Below, in pieces: positions 11,340 through 23,560 of a stretch of 64,000 nt of DNA. Every line of letters starts with the position of its first letter. Within the stretch, counting starts at the first letter, position 1. The position numbers and the translations under genes are program-made. Source of the stretch: Angiostrongylus vasorum (taxonomy: Eukaryota > Nematoda > Chromadorea > Rhabditida > Metastrongylidae); contig JADANN010000375.1 in assembly GCA_018806985.1 (NCBI GenBank), positions 2,790,001-2,854,000 of the forward strand. Direction: 5' to 3'. The notes beneath the pieces are model-generated. The model was given only the letters and a program-made list of their open reading frames with translations. It was not told where the DNA came from and did not search any database.

Positions 11340-11560
11340 CTGCGATTGTGGATCAGACGGAGATTTGCCACCATGAGACTGATTACTTTGGTACCAGGAC
11401 AGTGATGGTCTTGCTATTAGTTTATCCTTAGTTGGGCTTCCGGATGGAAACGTTGGATTTCTTCTTAGCATGAGAGATCTAGCTGAATGGTTGAACTCCC
11501 ACTCTATATCGCAGTCTGACAAGTAGGAACACCTCTAGTCACGATGAAGCGGTGAAGAAA
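11340..11560 (-). repeat. Interspersed repeat family 3, truncated
   Basis: Diverged 3'-truncated minus copy lying in the decayed cystatin block. Confidence 0.65.
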
Positions 11561-11671
11561 GTGTTATAAATAATTATCGGTTCTTTCACGGGGTTGGTGT
11601 TGTGCATTTTCCACAAACTAAACTCCGTTACTTCTCATATTCCATATATTACACGTCTTATTACTTCATAC

Positions 11672-12020
11672 GTCGCAACGGTTTACCGCGTCATTGTGGC
11701 TGGGAGGTGTTCCTGTGTGTCGGACTGCGATGTACAGCGGGGGGATTCATCCCCCTGGCAGGGTCTCCCAAGCTGAGAAGGAGCCCGGTGTTTCCATCAG
11801 GAAGACTAGCCAAGAACAAACCAATACCAGGATCTACTACCGTTCTGGTATCAAACATCAAACTGTTGAATGGTGGCAAATCTTCCTCTGATCCACAGTT
11901 GCTGCGACTACCTATGGTGGTGACGACCTAGGGCAGACTTTGGCAAAGCTGACCTCGGCATGCCACGGGACCACCATGGCTAAGCCTCCGAAAAAGTGGA
12001 GGTTATGCTGTGGCTAAATT
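11672..12020 (+). repeat. Interspersed repeat family 3
   Basis: Family 3 is about 390 bp: starts CGGTTTACCGCCTCATCGTGG, has CTCCCAAGCTGAGAAGGAG, an internal CCAGGATCCACCACCGTCC and its near complement, and ends with a CAAGTAAGTAAG-like tail. This copy is nearly complete. Confidence 0.78.
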
Positions 12021-12139
12021 CATAGTCTTTTCCATCTCAGCCATATGGCTTAATTTCTACTCAGTGATGTGGGGAGCAAGCTTGACAAAGTCTCATGGTT
12101 TTCTGATTCATTGTTGATGGCACCACGAGGCCAAAAGGA

Positions 12140-12275
12140 TTGGCTGAGAGAAAGGCAGAACGATGGCCCCAGCGGTGGCGTTCGTGAGACGTGAGCCCCC
12201 GAAAAGGGTAATCGCGGTTCGATCTGCCCTGGGGGTTTAAGTTTTGCAAATATCTCAGCATCACTGTGGTTTCAC
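12140..12275 (+). repeat. SINE family 2, single copy
   Basis: Head CCAGCGGTGGCGTTCGTGAG, B box CGGTTCGATCTG, tail TTTTGCAAATATCTCAGCAT. Confidence 0.7.
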
Positions 12276-12770
12276 TTCTTATGGTTCTTTTTAACCCATT
12301 TTGCCTATGAATGCTTCAAGCAGTGAACTGAGATGTGGTGGACTTCTGCGCTTGTTAAACATACTATTACAAACAGAATATAGTTGCTTTTGCAGGTTTC
12401 AGTGACTTTTTTATCTCGTAGGAGTTCGTTTCTTTTCCATGTTCTGATTATCAAGAGAACAAAAGACCCTGCAACGTACACCAAGCTGTGGAGAATTAAG
12501 TGGATCGGCTCGAATGGGAGCACTATTTATCATGTCATCCTTTTTGGAGGTTCGAGTTCACGAAGGCCATAATGCCCGGTAGGACCTTGGAGTAGGAGCG
12601 TACTTGATGCATGATACATCTGTTCACGACAGAATGCAAACAGTTGACATTTCGATGTAGATCTCATCAAGGTTTTCATTCCCACTTTCTCGTTCTCATC
12701 ATGCTTAAGTTTTTTTGATTCCCCTGATTTTTAATTTACTTGCGAACGTCTGCCCCGTCCAAAGGACGTA

Positions 12771-13390
12771 ATGGAGGTTAACGGGGGAATTGGAACTTAT
12801 CGTGTAGTTTTGCCGAGGTTCAGACGGATTCAAAGGACTGTATATGTTTTTTTAGCAAGCCAGATCGAATTATACGTTCATATTCACATTCCTGGATATG
12901 TCCGTGAGTGCGAGTTCATGGCGGATACATCTTCACGTGGGAATGCATCGTTTGTTCAACCAAGTTGGCTGTGAACTACATGGAACGTGATCTGAGTTCA
13001 TCTCCAACAGACAGTTCACGATTCCAGACTCAGCGAGTTATCCATGGGGATCTTGCCCGAAAAAAAGAAACACGCGTATTCTATGTGTCACTTCAGTGTT
13101 AGGTGGCGGACGGGAGCTTAAGCAAGAACTGTGGGCAACGATATAGTTCTTATGAGGTTCAAACTGATTCAAAAGAATGCCTATGCCTTTTTGCAGCATC
13201 AAATCCACTTGAACGTCTATATTTGATTCCTGGATACGTTTCTGAGTGTGGTCCGAAATTTTGCAGTGAACTAAATTAGAACAAGTCGAGGTCACCCAAA
13301 GCAGATAAGGCCCATGTCTCCAAGATAAGTGAGTTATCGATGGAAATTTCACGCAAAAAACTATAGAAATAAAGTGTCTCGCACGAAGTG
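12771..13390. repeat. Old tandem duplication, about 310-340 bp units
   Basis: The segment from GGTTCAGACGGATTCAAA onward at 12818 recurs diverged from about 13157 (GGTTCAAACTGATTCAAAAG), including CCTGGATATGTCCGTGAGTG versus CCTGGATACGTTTCTGAGTG. Confidence 0.7.
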
Positions 13391-13610
13391 TCATTGCGGT
13401 ATTCTTTATGTCGCTTGAGGTTGTGTGGTGGCCAGACATCACTAAGGCTCGAAAGATACGAATGAAAACTTTGCTGATCACCGTTTGAGGTGATATCATA
13501 GCGTTTCATCAGTTTTGCATGATAACCATAACCAGTCTGGACTGTCTTGCTCGTGTTCTCTTAGTCTGTGCAAGAAATCTGATCATCAGATAAGTGAATA
13601 TATCGATGCA

Positions 13611-13904
13611 AGGGCGCGTGTGGTGCAGTTGTTGGAGGCGCCACTGCGACACACACGTGGAGTCGATCCCTGTGCCCACGGCCCAGCAAGCCTTCCAACC
13701 CTCCGGGGTCGGCAAATTAGTGCCAGACTTGTCTGGGAGGACAGCAGCAGCACTGACTCGATACATCGCTATGCCACAGCGAGTCATTGTAAAGACCAGA
13801 TATGCATTCAGTCACCTCCAACGATACTTAATGAAGTCGAATGCATGGCGCATCCCTACAGGGATTGATCAACGCCAAGAGCTTTATCCTTTATCCTTTT
13901 ATCG
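13611..13904 (+). repeat. SINE family 1, full-length
   Basis: Starts AGGGCGCGTGTGGTGCAG and ends in a repeated TTTATCC tail. Confidence 0.88.
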
Positions 13905-14097
13905 ATGAAAGTGCTTCTAATGCACATTACTCCATTCTTTACTATCAGATGTTGTTAAACTTTGTGCTACTTTTGTTTATTCGTAAAAAATTATTCACAG
14001 GAATCCATAGAGGAATGAGGCTGATGTTATGGACTTTTCATCGTTTTTTCTTACATAAGCACATTTTAAAGCCCCAGTGGAGCCAAGTTCACCTGTA

Positions 14098-16505
14098 TCA
14101 CCTGTAGTCCCGTTGAACGTCGAGCGACTTGAGCGGACGCCAGTAAATCTTCCATTTTTCCCTGTCGCGTGCAAGAGTAGCCCAGTGGCTTCTGCTCGCT
14201 CTAGGCACTGCATCATATCTTTCTTCTAGGCTCTTCGTGAAGAACTCTTAGCATCGAGTCGGTGGTCTTTCTGCAGTACGTTTGACATCCCGAGGAATCC
14301 ATTCACTAACGGCTCTTTTCCATCGGTTGTCATTCATACGCATTACGTGTCCGGCCCACCTTATCTTCGACTGTTTGGCGTACAGAACGGCATCTTTGAT
14401 TTTTTGATCGTTGACGCAGGTCGGAGCTTCGGATACCATCCCTTACTTGTGTGAAACGAGGTACTCCTAGCATCGTCCTTTTGCCTGAGCGTTCGATAAC
14501 GCTGAGTGATCTTTCATCCTGCTTACGCAGCGACCAGGTTTCTGACGCATACGTTAGAGCGGGAAGTACCGTTGAGTCGAAAACGTGGGCACGGAGTCGG
14601 GATGTTCTTTGTTCTCTTCACTACGTCCTCGATGCTCTTGAAAGCTCCCCAAGCCGCTCGTTTCTTTCTGCTCAGCTCTGGAGCTAAGTCCTTCATCATA
14701 ATGATTTCCCGACCTAGATAGACATAACTGGAGCATTCGGAGATATTCGTTCCGTTGAGCGTGAATGGGGCATACGAAACCAATCCGTTCCTCATGATGA
14801 AGTTTTTTGTGAGATTTAGTCGAAGACCAATCTTTCCACAGGCTTTATCAAAGTCGGCAAGCATACCTTGCGCTTGACTAATGTTTGGTGTTATAAAGAC
14901 AACGTCATCAGCAACGCGAAGATGGTGAACTGCCGACTATCGATTTTCACTCTCATGTTATCCCATTCCAATGTTCGCATGACGTTCTGGAGTGTGGCGG
15001 TAAGTAATTTTGGCGAGATGGTATCGCCTTGCCTAACACCTCTTTTGACGTCGGTGATATCTTGGTTGTGAAATTTTTGTACAGCTCACGAAGAATCTTT
15101 ATGTACTGAGTAGGGAGGGACTCCTTGACTATCAAGGGCTTCCATGCGTGCTTCTATCTTAATTGAATCAAAGGCCTTCTCTAAACCGATGAAAGTGAGA
15201 CAGAGCGGTCTTTTGTACTCTCGCGATACTTCAATGAGCCTTGTTATCGTGTGGATGTGGTCCATCGTACTAAATCCTTTTCGAAACCCTGCTTGCTCAC
15301 ATGGCTGTCCTTCGTCCAGTGTTCTGTCAATCCTGTTTAGGATGACTTGAGTGAAAAGTTTGTAGACGACAGACAGCAAGCAAATTGGGCGATAGTTGCC
15401 GATATCGTGGAGGTCACTTTTCTTGAACATTAGCACGGTCTTGCTGGTCTTCCATCCAGGGACCTTGCATTCAGACAAGTAGCGTGTGAAGCGCTAAGCC
15501 AGTGTGTTTTCGAGGACTGGCGGAACGTTCTTCATGTGTTCTGGTCTTATCCTGTCCGGACCTGGTGCTGTTCTAAATCGCATGTCGGATCTCGGAAGGG
15601 AGGACGGGTGGTACAACATATCCATCCTACTTTATTTCACATGACGGAAGGTGGACGTGCATATCGAAGAAATCTGAGTAATATTCGTGAGTGATTTTCT
15701 CCATTGCCTTTCTGGACGCTGTAACTGTTCCGTCTGGGCGTCCGAGTGCAATCGTCTTGCTCTTGTAATTGGCGAAAGTACGGTGGGCTTTGCGAGTGCT
15801 TTTCCCAACCTCTGCAGCTTCGACCATTACTGCTGCTCTTCTCTCTTTAAGATCTTCTTTTATCGCCTGTCTTCATTGTTTAGCCAGTTCGGACGTTAGT
15901 TCGCGGTTACCTACAGTTAGTGCGATTCCACGCTAGCGTGTCAGCTCGAGTGTTTCTGGAGATCGACGTCTCTTGGTGACTTTCGAACTCTCAGCTTTCA
16001 TAGCGCTGACGTGGATTTGTTGAATGAGCCGATTGTATTCTTCGTCGATGTTATCGACAACGGCTTCTTCCCAACAGTCGACTAGTGAATTGAAGAAGTC
16101 CCAGTTTACGGTGGTTCTGCGACTTCGGTTTTTTGAATTTAGCGGCTTTTTTCTCCTTTCCGCAAGAAGTAGAATCTTGCACGAAGGAGACGATGGTCTG
16201 ATCCCGTGTAGAATTTTGGGATAACAGCGATATCGGTTAGGCAAAACCTTCTATTTACTATGATGTGGTCGGTCTATTTCGTTATGGTACTTTCCATTGG
16301 GGGACTCCCAGGTCTAGCGTTGAGGGTGGGGCTTTTGGAATTGTGGGTTGCCATGGATGGTCTTGGTCGCCCTGATAAACTCAGGCAGCCGCTCATCCTG
16401 TTCGTTCCGTTCTAATCCGTTGGTCCCAATCTGAGGTTCCTCAGACGTTCTTCTGGTCCCATCTTGCGGTTGAAATCTCCAATGATGACCTTGAAGATTG
16501 GGGCC
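14098..16505 (-). mobile_element. RTE-type non-LTR retrotransposon, 5'-truncated and frameshifted
   Basis: On the minus strand the order is: end of an AP-endonuclease (V-I-I-G-D-F-N near 16480; a W-E-S-P-N-G-K then S-D-H-R-L block near 16300-16200), a linker, and reverse transcriptase (N-Y-R-P-I-C-L-L-S near 15400; Q-A-G-F-R-K-G-F-S; a V-A-D-D catalytic box near 14910, Val replacing the usual Phe). A C-terminal domain ends at a TGA at 14100. Several frameshifts separate the open pieces (16244-15933, 15478-15086, 14864-14523, 14439-14248), so it is inactive. The 5' half of the endonuclease is missing. It belongs to the RTE clade first described in C. elegans. Confidence 0.88.
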
Positions 16506-17045
16506 AAGCTACTCTATAAAATAGCCCAGCTAGATGGCCATGCCATCTCTTACCTCATGATGTTGAACCTCTTCGTGTGGTTCCGTTTGCCTCAGTGCAA
16601 CTATTGGACGTCAAAGGAGTGTGCCTCAGTGCAACTATTGGACGCCAAAGGAGTGCTTCATCGTTTAAATCCATTGTGAGCTTGCTTACTTTCCGATTAA
16701 TTGTAAACAAACTTACAGATGGGCTCAGATTTTCGTTAGATTGTCATCTTGATAACAGCAACTTAACTTTTATTCGCATAAAACAGCAAATAACATTGCC
16801 AAGATGCATGTAATGTGTTTAACAGTTAAAAATCAATGGCCACATTTACATAACACTTAAAGATTAACGTATTTGAGGACTCTCTGAACATCTTCAATTT
16901 TTGAAGCCCTGATCTTATTTCCATCGTATCGGATTTCGTAGAGCTAAAATCCAATGAATTTTAGTCGTACTCTGTACTTTCACTGCCATTATCAAGTTAA
17001 TATGCGAGTACTAGCACTGTTACTATTATAATTGGCAGTGAATTA

Positions 17046-17375
17046 TGACCACAGTAATGCTGAGATATTTGCAAAACTCGGGAGCGCGGGTGTTTTCGGT
17101 GGGGATCGAACACGCTATTGCCCTTTCCGGGGGCTAACGCGTTAACCACCACACCATGCGGGTCCTTCGTTTTGCTTTTTCTGTCAGCCTTGTTCTATAA
17201 CTGCTATCAGAAATCATCCATCAACAGGATTGAATGCGTTAGCCCCCGGAAAGGGTAATAACGTGTTCAATCCCTACCACAAACACTTGCGCTCCAGAGT
17301 TTTGGAAATGCATTAGCATCATCTTAGTTATATTTCACATGATACCCTGGCATAAAAAAAATAGTAGGCACTAAA
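17046..17375. repeat. SINE family 2, inverted pair (hairpin)
   Basis: Best example of the palindromic form: left TGCTGAGATATTTGCAAAAC, right near-complement about 260 bp later, with two opposed tRNA-like heads meeting in the centre. Confidence 0.8.
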
Positions 17376-17619
17376 TAAAAAAGTGACTGTACTGTTGATA
17401 GCATTGTCACTATTATTATTGTTATTATAATTCGTTGATCAACGTACAGCTTCAGATCCCCCTTGATAGAGAGGACACATTGACTCGCAAATATCGTCTA
17501 AGCTGTTGCCGTCCTAAAATTGTGCTACATGACTATTAAGAAAAACCGGATAAATTTTATTTGCTGTTTAAGTACTCAGATCTCTTGGTGAAATATTATG
17601 GTGGTTTTGCTTTCTTGCC

Positions 17620-17950
17620 TTTGTCACCTGTTCTCCCGTCGTCGATCGGCCAATGAGCCGAGCTGGCGCCAGTAGAGTCTCGTTAAGGTCCTCCTTCTTT
17701 CACGTGAGAGTAGATAAGTGGTTTCTGCTCGCTCTGGGGACTCGTTTGGCACCATCTTTTTCCCCTAAGATCCGCATAAAGTAATCTGATCACCAATCGG
17801 CGCTCTCCCCCGTTATATCTGATCCTGTAGAAGCAAACTGCTGGCCCCTGTTGTCAGCATTTTTCTCACAAGATGCATCTCATTTCTGGCTCACCTGATC
17901 CTCGAACTGTTGGCGTTCACGACCATCTCTGATGCTTGACGGTCGACGTA
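17620..17950 (-). mobile_element. RTE 3'-end fragment
   Basis: The stretch resembles the 3' coding end of the RTE copy at 14098-14440 (same blocks around the C-terminal G-R-x-x-W-R-P segment), but is more decayed. No open frame remains. Confidence 0.6.
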
Positions 17951-20540
17951 GGACGGGGTATGTCGAATTACCCATCATGTCCGCCACAACGGCAAAAAAA
18001 AGCTTCACGAAATGGCAACGTCAAAAAGAACACTGTGCTGTACGAACGGATAACGGAAAGGATACTGCAGTTGTTTTAGAAGAAAACACGGAAAGGTTTC
18101 GTGCCTTCCGTCATGTTTCTCTCAGGCAGTCGGTTGAATACCATCAACCGGTTAGTGCTTTTTTGTAAGAATGCTCGTCCCAAGAAAAAACCTCATTTCG
18201 ATCCACGACGGCATGTAATTAAGAACGGAAAACACTTTAAGATGGCTATCTTAGTATACCAAGGAAAAACTCTCTCGATCAGCACTTACCATGTCAGTTC
18301 AGTGTGAAGTTTACAAATCCTCTTGTTGTGGCCCAATACACACACGACACTCGCTACCAGTATCAATTGACAGTTGTATGGCATATAAAAGAATCGGTAT
18401 TTTCATGGATGATCCAGCTTATACGTCGTTGTTATAAAATGTTTATAGTAACTAACGTCTTGATAAGCTTGCTTGCTTCGTAGCCGCAACGATTCGAGTT
18501 TATTGCTGATTGCCATTCATTCTTCCGAGATGGGTTCTTGTTGAACGCATTGAATAAATTCCATTGGAGTAAAGTATCGCTCAATTGGTGTGGCTTCACT
18601 CAGCAGCGCCCTTTTATACATGACGACTGTTGATTGACTGATTCGCCGCTGATAATTCCTTCTTATGAAGAAAATCCGTTCTGCAGAAGACCCTATTATA
18701 GCAGCTTGTACATAAGAAAGCGGTATTTTTGAGAACTGAATACAGAGAAATGTTAGCCAGAATACAGTTTTCAATCTCATATAAGCTCAGCAGTCCACGA
18801 AAATATCGATCATTTTTTATTAAGGTCAAATTAAAGTCGTTTTTCAAAAAACACTATTTCGTTACATATGAGCATGTAGAATTGGTGGCACCCGCACGTT
18901 GTGTCAAGGCGAATCATTTCGGAATACTCGTATTACGACTTCCTCGATGTTGGATAGGTACTGACTGTAGTTTCACCTACCTAGGCGGGGTCCAAGTTTC
19001 CGACATTTACACTAAGATTGATGAAATCGTAGTGGAAAAAATGAGTATGATATCGGACGTTCTTTGCATTCTTCCCTCTATCCTCAGTACTCTTGCAAAT
19101 TCCACACGGTTCTAGCTAAATCGTTCAACTTGCTGCCTTCTCGAGCTAGGGTATGCAGTTGGAGTATTCGTTGTGAGAATGAATGGGGCTTCACAAACGC
19201 ACGATCTTACGAATATCATTTTCAGTGGGTTCAACCAAAAGTGAGCGTTTCCAAAAGCGCACTGCGACCGACCATCATTTGGTCCGTAGGGTTAATTCTT
19301 CATATTATACGAATGATTTGATTAGCAAAGCAAAGATGTTGTAGGTACGCCTCATCGTCCTTTACTCCGACCCTATCCTATTCGAGTTTTCTTTTAAAAT
19401 GCCCAATTTTTGTTGTGCAGTGAAATTAGGGAAAAAAACGAATGGCGAATGTGCTGGGGTCTGCACAACTCGTGAAGATGGCCCATCCAAGTATCCAAAT
19501 AAGTATCCAAGCATTTTTATTATGAAGTTGACGTACATCTCACGAAAGCTCTTCAAATGCTTTTTTTCAAGTAGGAACACATTTGTGATGCAAAGCCCAC
19601 ACAGAGGATTTTTTTCTTTTCATTACTGGAATCGAAAACCCACGTTTCGGTTTAGGTGTTAGATACAGCGACATGTTCCACTTTTTACGGTGCTTCATTA
19701 ATTTTCTTTATCCCGCAGATATGATCTACTGTGCTGAACGTTGTTTCTTCAACCATGTTTGTTTCCACAGCTGTTTTTGCCTAACTCTCTGTCGTTCTTG
19801 ACGATTATTAAACGTTATTAAAGGCTTTTTAGATAACGACAGACATACTGAGTTATAATAACCAATGTCGTGCAGGTCTATATTTTTGTATAACAGCATC
19901 GTCCACCAAGTTTTCCAGTTAACAAAAATTTTCGTTCTGTTAGTTAAGGTATTGACAAAGCCAATATATTGCTGAGCATTATCGGTAAGTTCCTCGAGTT
20001 TTCATGACCGCTCTTCTGGTGGAGTAGGTATCGTACGATTATCCATTGATAAGGAACCGAATTAGTTTCGAAAACAAGAATTGTTAGGATAACATATCCA
20101 TTTTCGCTGGGGTGATGTGATATGAAGTGAGATGGAGGTGACTGATGAAACGATTGCATTGGAGTAGGAGTCGTGGAAACCTTCGTGTGCTGCTTTTCCT
20201 GATACACTGACTATTCTGTACGCTTATGTTTGGTGACCTCTGTCTTGTAATCCGCAACGTGCAGCCGAATGATGATGATGCCCTTGCCAGCAGTCTCAAC
20301 CAGTATTCTTGTTCTTTTCTCCTTAAGAGGAGTTTTTGTCACATCTTTGTATAGTTATGTTCAGAATTACATAATTGAAAACGAAGTGAGTGGTCTTATA
20401 CGGAATATGCTGTTGACACATCGGCTTAGAGCTTTCTGAGATGAACGTCGTCTTTGGATAGATTTTTAAAAATTTTTCGTAGAACTGTGATGAAGATGTT
20501 GGATGGGCCAATTATCTTCCTCACCTGTGTTGTCGATGCG
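17951..20540. other. No recognisable gene
   Basis: Open frames around 17932-18310 and 18729-19320 show no motif I recognise, and no consistent splice sites were found. Possibly remnants of an unidentified element. Confidence 0.5.
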
Positions 20541-20822
20541 GCGTGTGTAGCGCAGTGCTCGGATGCGCCCTACAACACACGTGGGATCGATCCCCGCACC
20601 CACGGCCCACCATGCCTTCCACCTCTCCGGGCTCGGCAAATTGCTATCAGATTTGTCTTCGAAGATAGCAGCACTGGCTCGATACATCGATTGGCCACGG
20701 CGTGTCATTCTGAAGGCCAGATATGCATTCAGTCACCTCCAAACGATGCTTAATGAAGTCGAGTGCATGGGGCATCTCTCAGGAATTGATCAACGCCGGG
20801 AGCTTCATCCCTTTTTTTTATG
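20541..20822 (+). repeat. SINE family 1, near full-length
   Basis: A box TAGCGCAGTGC and B box GGGATCGATCC are visible; the body has a few small losses. Confidence 0.85.
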
Positions 20823-21791
20823 TTGTCGATAAAAAACATCCTTCTATTAGTGCGGCCGTGTAAGAAGAATTTTCTTAATCGATGTTTCTTTTAAAACATC
20901 GCATCATTAATTTTCTTGGTAATCTGTCATTTGTACGAGTTGTGCCTAGTATAATTAGAACTGTCAGTTGTACAATGTTCATCATCATGGCAAATTCATC
21001 CTCTCAAACTCCGTTACATTCCCAATCTGGTGGTCCAGAAACAAACTTCTTGGGACGTTTCTTGTCATATCGTTCCAATGATGGTCTTGTTGCAGACATG
21101 ATTTTTCTTTAGAATTCCACCAAGACTAAATAGAAAGCATCGGCCTTCTCTCGTTATACTTTGGTGTTGGATCGTGTTGTTAAACAATTTCTGTTCAGCC
21201 ATTTTCAACCATAATTGACTATGTGGATTGTAGTTATTCAAAGTAGTTGATGTTCACGGCAAAAACTCGTGTTGGTGAGAGTGCCAACTCTACCAACTTC
21301 TCTACTACAGCATGTTTGAATGGATATTTTTTTCTGCAATATTATGAACAGCGCTTACAAGACGGCGCTTTGTTTTCTGCACCGTTTTGACAACGTTGTA
21401 TTCACGCTTCTTACTCGGCACTGCCAGATCACAATGGATCTTTCCGATGACAGCTAGCGAACATATTTTCCATCTAAGGTCATCGCAATCCTTCTTCCGA
21501 TATCTTTGTGTAATGTCTCCTCCATACTTGGCTATTTAATTCTGTAGTATCACTGGTTCTTTCGAGAAAGTTCATTAATTCTAATACTTTTGAAGGAAGT
21601 GCTCAAGGAGAGCTTACCGAGTTTTTTAAGAGTACGAATGGAGCTTATCTGTTAGAGACAACGTCGAACCACAACCTTACCTCACAGTTACTGGATTGGT
21701 GCCTTTCGTTGAGTCGACGTTTAAGATAGAATTCGTTTTCATATAGACGCACACATGCGTGCATGATGAATATGCCTACGTACACATTAAA

Positions 21792-22086
21792 GGAAGCGGC
21801 GACTAGTACGGTGGTTTAGAAGTGCCCTCCAAAACACGGGATCGGTGGCAAGCTTGATCGTTCTTCGAGCTCGCCAAGCCTTTCTTTACTCTAGAGTGTG
21901 CATATTGGTGCAAAACCTGTCTGACAGGATAAAAAACACTGACTTGATACATCGAAAGGCCACCACAACTAACTGTTTGGGCTACATATGCATTCAACCA
22001 CCTCTTACGATGTTTAGTGGAGTCGAATGTATGACGCGTCCCTCAGGAATTGATCACTGCAGACCGCTTTGTATCGTTTTATCCCC
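21792..22086 (+). repeat. SINE family 1, old degenerate copy
   Basis: The tail (AGGAATTGATCACTGC) and the AACCTGTCTGACAGGAT body match; the head is weak. Confidence 0.65.
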
Positions 22087-23218
22087 TTACATATTATAGA
22101 AGCTGTAAGGCAAAGCTGAACGCTAGAAGAGCGAGTCCATCTGAATCCATTAGCATCCCATGAAAGATATTTTGCCAGAAGATTTTAGTTTTACTACTTT
22201 CACTAAGCTTGTTGTGATAGAAAATAGTTTTTTTACAAATAAAAACGCCTACCTTTGGACCACACCAGGCTTCTTGGAAGAGCACAACACTTTCAATCAT
22301 TCCGCGATGACTCCTGGCCTCCAACACCTGAACGACAGGGAAGTTTGCCAAGTATTTTTTGTAAGAAAGGACGAAAACACTGAAGAAGTATTCTCTGACC
22401 CTTTTTTGGGAACCATGAATCGACCAGTTTTTTTATGTTGATTAACCACACTAGCTGCTGCATCCCATGCTATACCCTGTACGTTAAACAATTTCAAAGT
22501 ATTGAGTCATATCCACAATTCTTCTTCAATGTTTAAAATACTTGGATTTTAGGCTAAGTTTCAATATATTTGTTTCCAGCTCTTCAGGATATGTTATGAA
22601 TATCGTTAACTACATCAAATAAGTGGTATAGATAGGGGAGTGCTAGTGGTGCCGTTCAATACGCTCAAAGCCCTAATGCGAATCCACCTCGGGCCAAACA
22701 CAATTCCTTATCTCTTGGGTTATGCAAATCTCTACCAGAATTGTCTAAGATTGTCTTTCCGTCCGATCTACAGAAGCTAGCGGCTGCCTGTGATGAAGAT
22801 CAGGGGACGCGTTATCAAAGGATTGTAGTAGACAAATAAGAAGACCAATGCTCTCCCGTTGTAATTGGGAAATGAAAGGCGCTATAAACAAATGTTGCAG
22901 ATCCGCTTGGAATCTTACATACGAAAGAAGAACATAAATGCACAAAGTGTGTTACAGGAAATTTATGAGTACGTACTGAGAAAGGTCGATTTACTGGATT
23001 GCTCTAAGTAAGTAATACATCTGCCGTGTGGCACATTTTATTAGAGTGAAAGGTTTGTAGACTCAAATGGACAAGTGATGTCTACAAACCACAAGAAGTA
23101 AAAAACGCCCATTAGCATCTCGAAACGGAAGCTAAGGAAATTTTTTTGGAAGATGCGGTGCTGTATTCCACTCCACTCGATGCGGGTCATGCGATTATTA
23201 GTACCTACGTAGCAAGAA

Positions 23219-23462
23219 AGGGCGCATGTGGCGCAGTGGTCGGAGGCGCCCTGCAACACACACGTGGAATCGATCTCCGCTCCATGACCCACCGAGCCTT
23301 CCATACCTCCGGAATCGGCAGATTGGTTTCAGACTTGTCTGGGAGGATAGAAAAACTGGCTCGACACATATGTAGGCCACCGCGAGTCATTGTGAAGGCT
23401 AGATATGCATGGCGCATCCCTCAGGGATTGATCAGCACCGAGAGCTTTCATCCGTTATCGCT
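23219..23462 (+). repeat. SINE family 1, short internal deletion
   Basis: Clean A and B boxes; it lacks most of the CAGTCACCTCC-to-GAAGTCGAA section before the tail. Confidence 0.85.
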
Positions 23463-23507
23463 TTTACATAGCAAGAAACAACTACTATAAACACTCAACT
23501 CGAATTA

Positions 23508-23560
23508 CTGCAACTCTGAAGAAGGCGATCTCACTGAAACGTTTGCCACAATGAAGACTT
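23508..23560 (+). repeat. Penelope-type 3' motif, copy
   Basis: CTCTGAAGAAGGCGATCTCA followed by CTGAAACGTTTGCC; reads S-E-E-G-D-L-T-E-T-F-A. Confidence 0.45.

Larger units (their letters stand above)
9650..12720 (+). pseudogene. Decayed tandem copy of the cystatin locus
   Basis: This block is a diverged duplicate of about 4380-7160. An exon-2 relic lies at about 9722-9789, with the upstream intron also recognisable. Traces of the exon-3 region lie at about 10990-11090. An exon-4 relic at about 11235-11291 retains N-C-x-L-K-S-x-G. Flank similarity resumes at about 12340-12720, matching 6480-7160. Exon 1 and exon 5 were not found; repeat insertions at 11340-12275 occupy the exon-5 position. 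The QVVAG loop is lost. The antisense membrane-protein gene inside it is intact. Confidence 0.75.

Noticed and set aside
13038..13499. 153-aa minus-strand open frame
   Set aside because: It runs through the diverged tandem block with no recognisable domain and no splice context.
13611..13700. tRNA gene candidate from A-box and B-box motifs
   Set aside because: The same head recurs in more than twenty places followed by a common 200-bp body; there is no acceptor stem or cloverleaf, so it is a SINE head.
22160..22441. 93-aa plus-strand open frame
   Set aside because: Composition is plausible but there are no splice sites, no family match and an equally long frame on the opposite strand.
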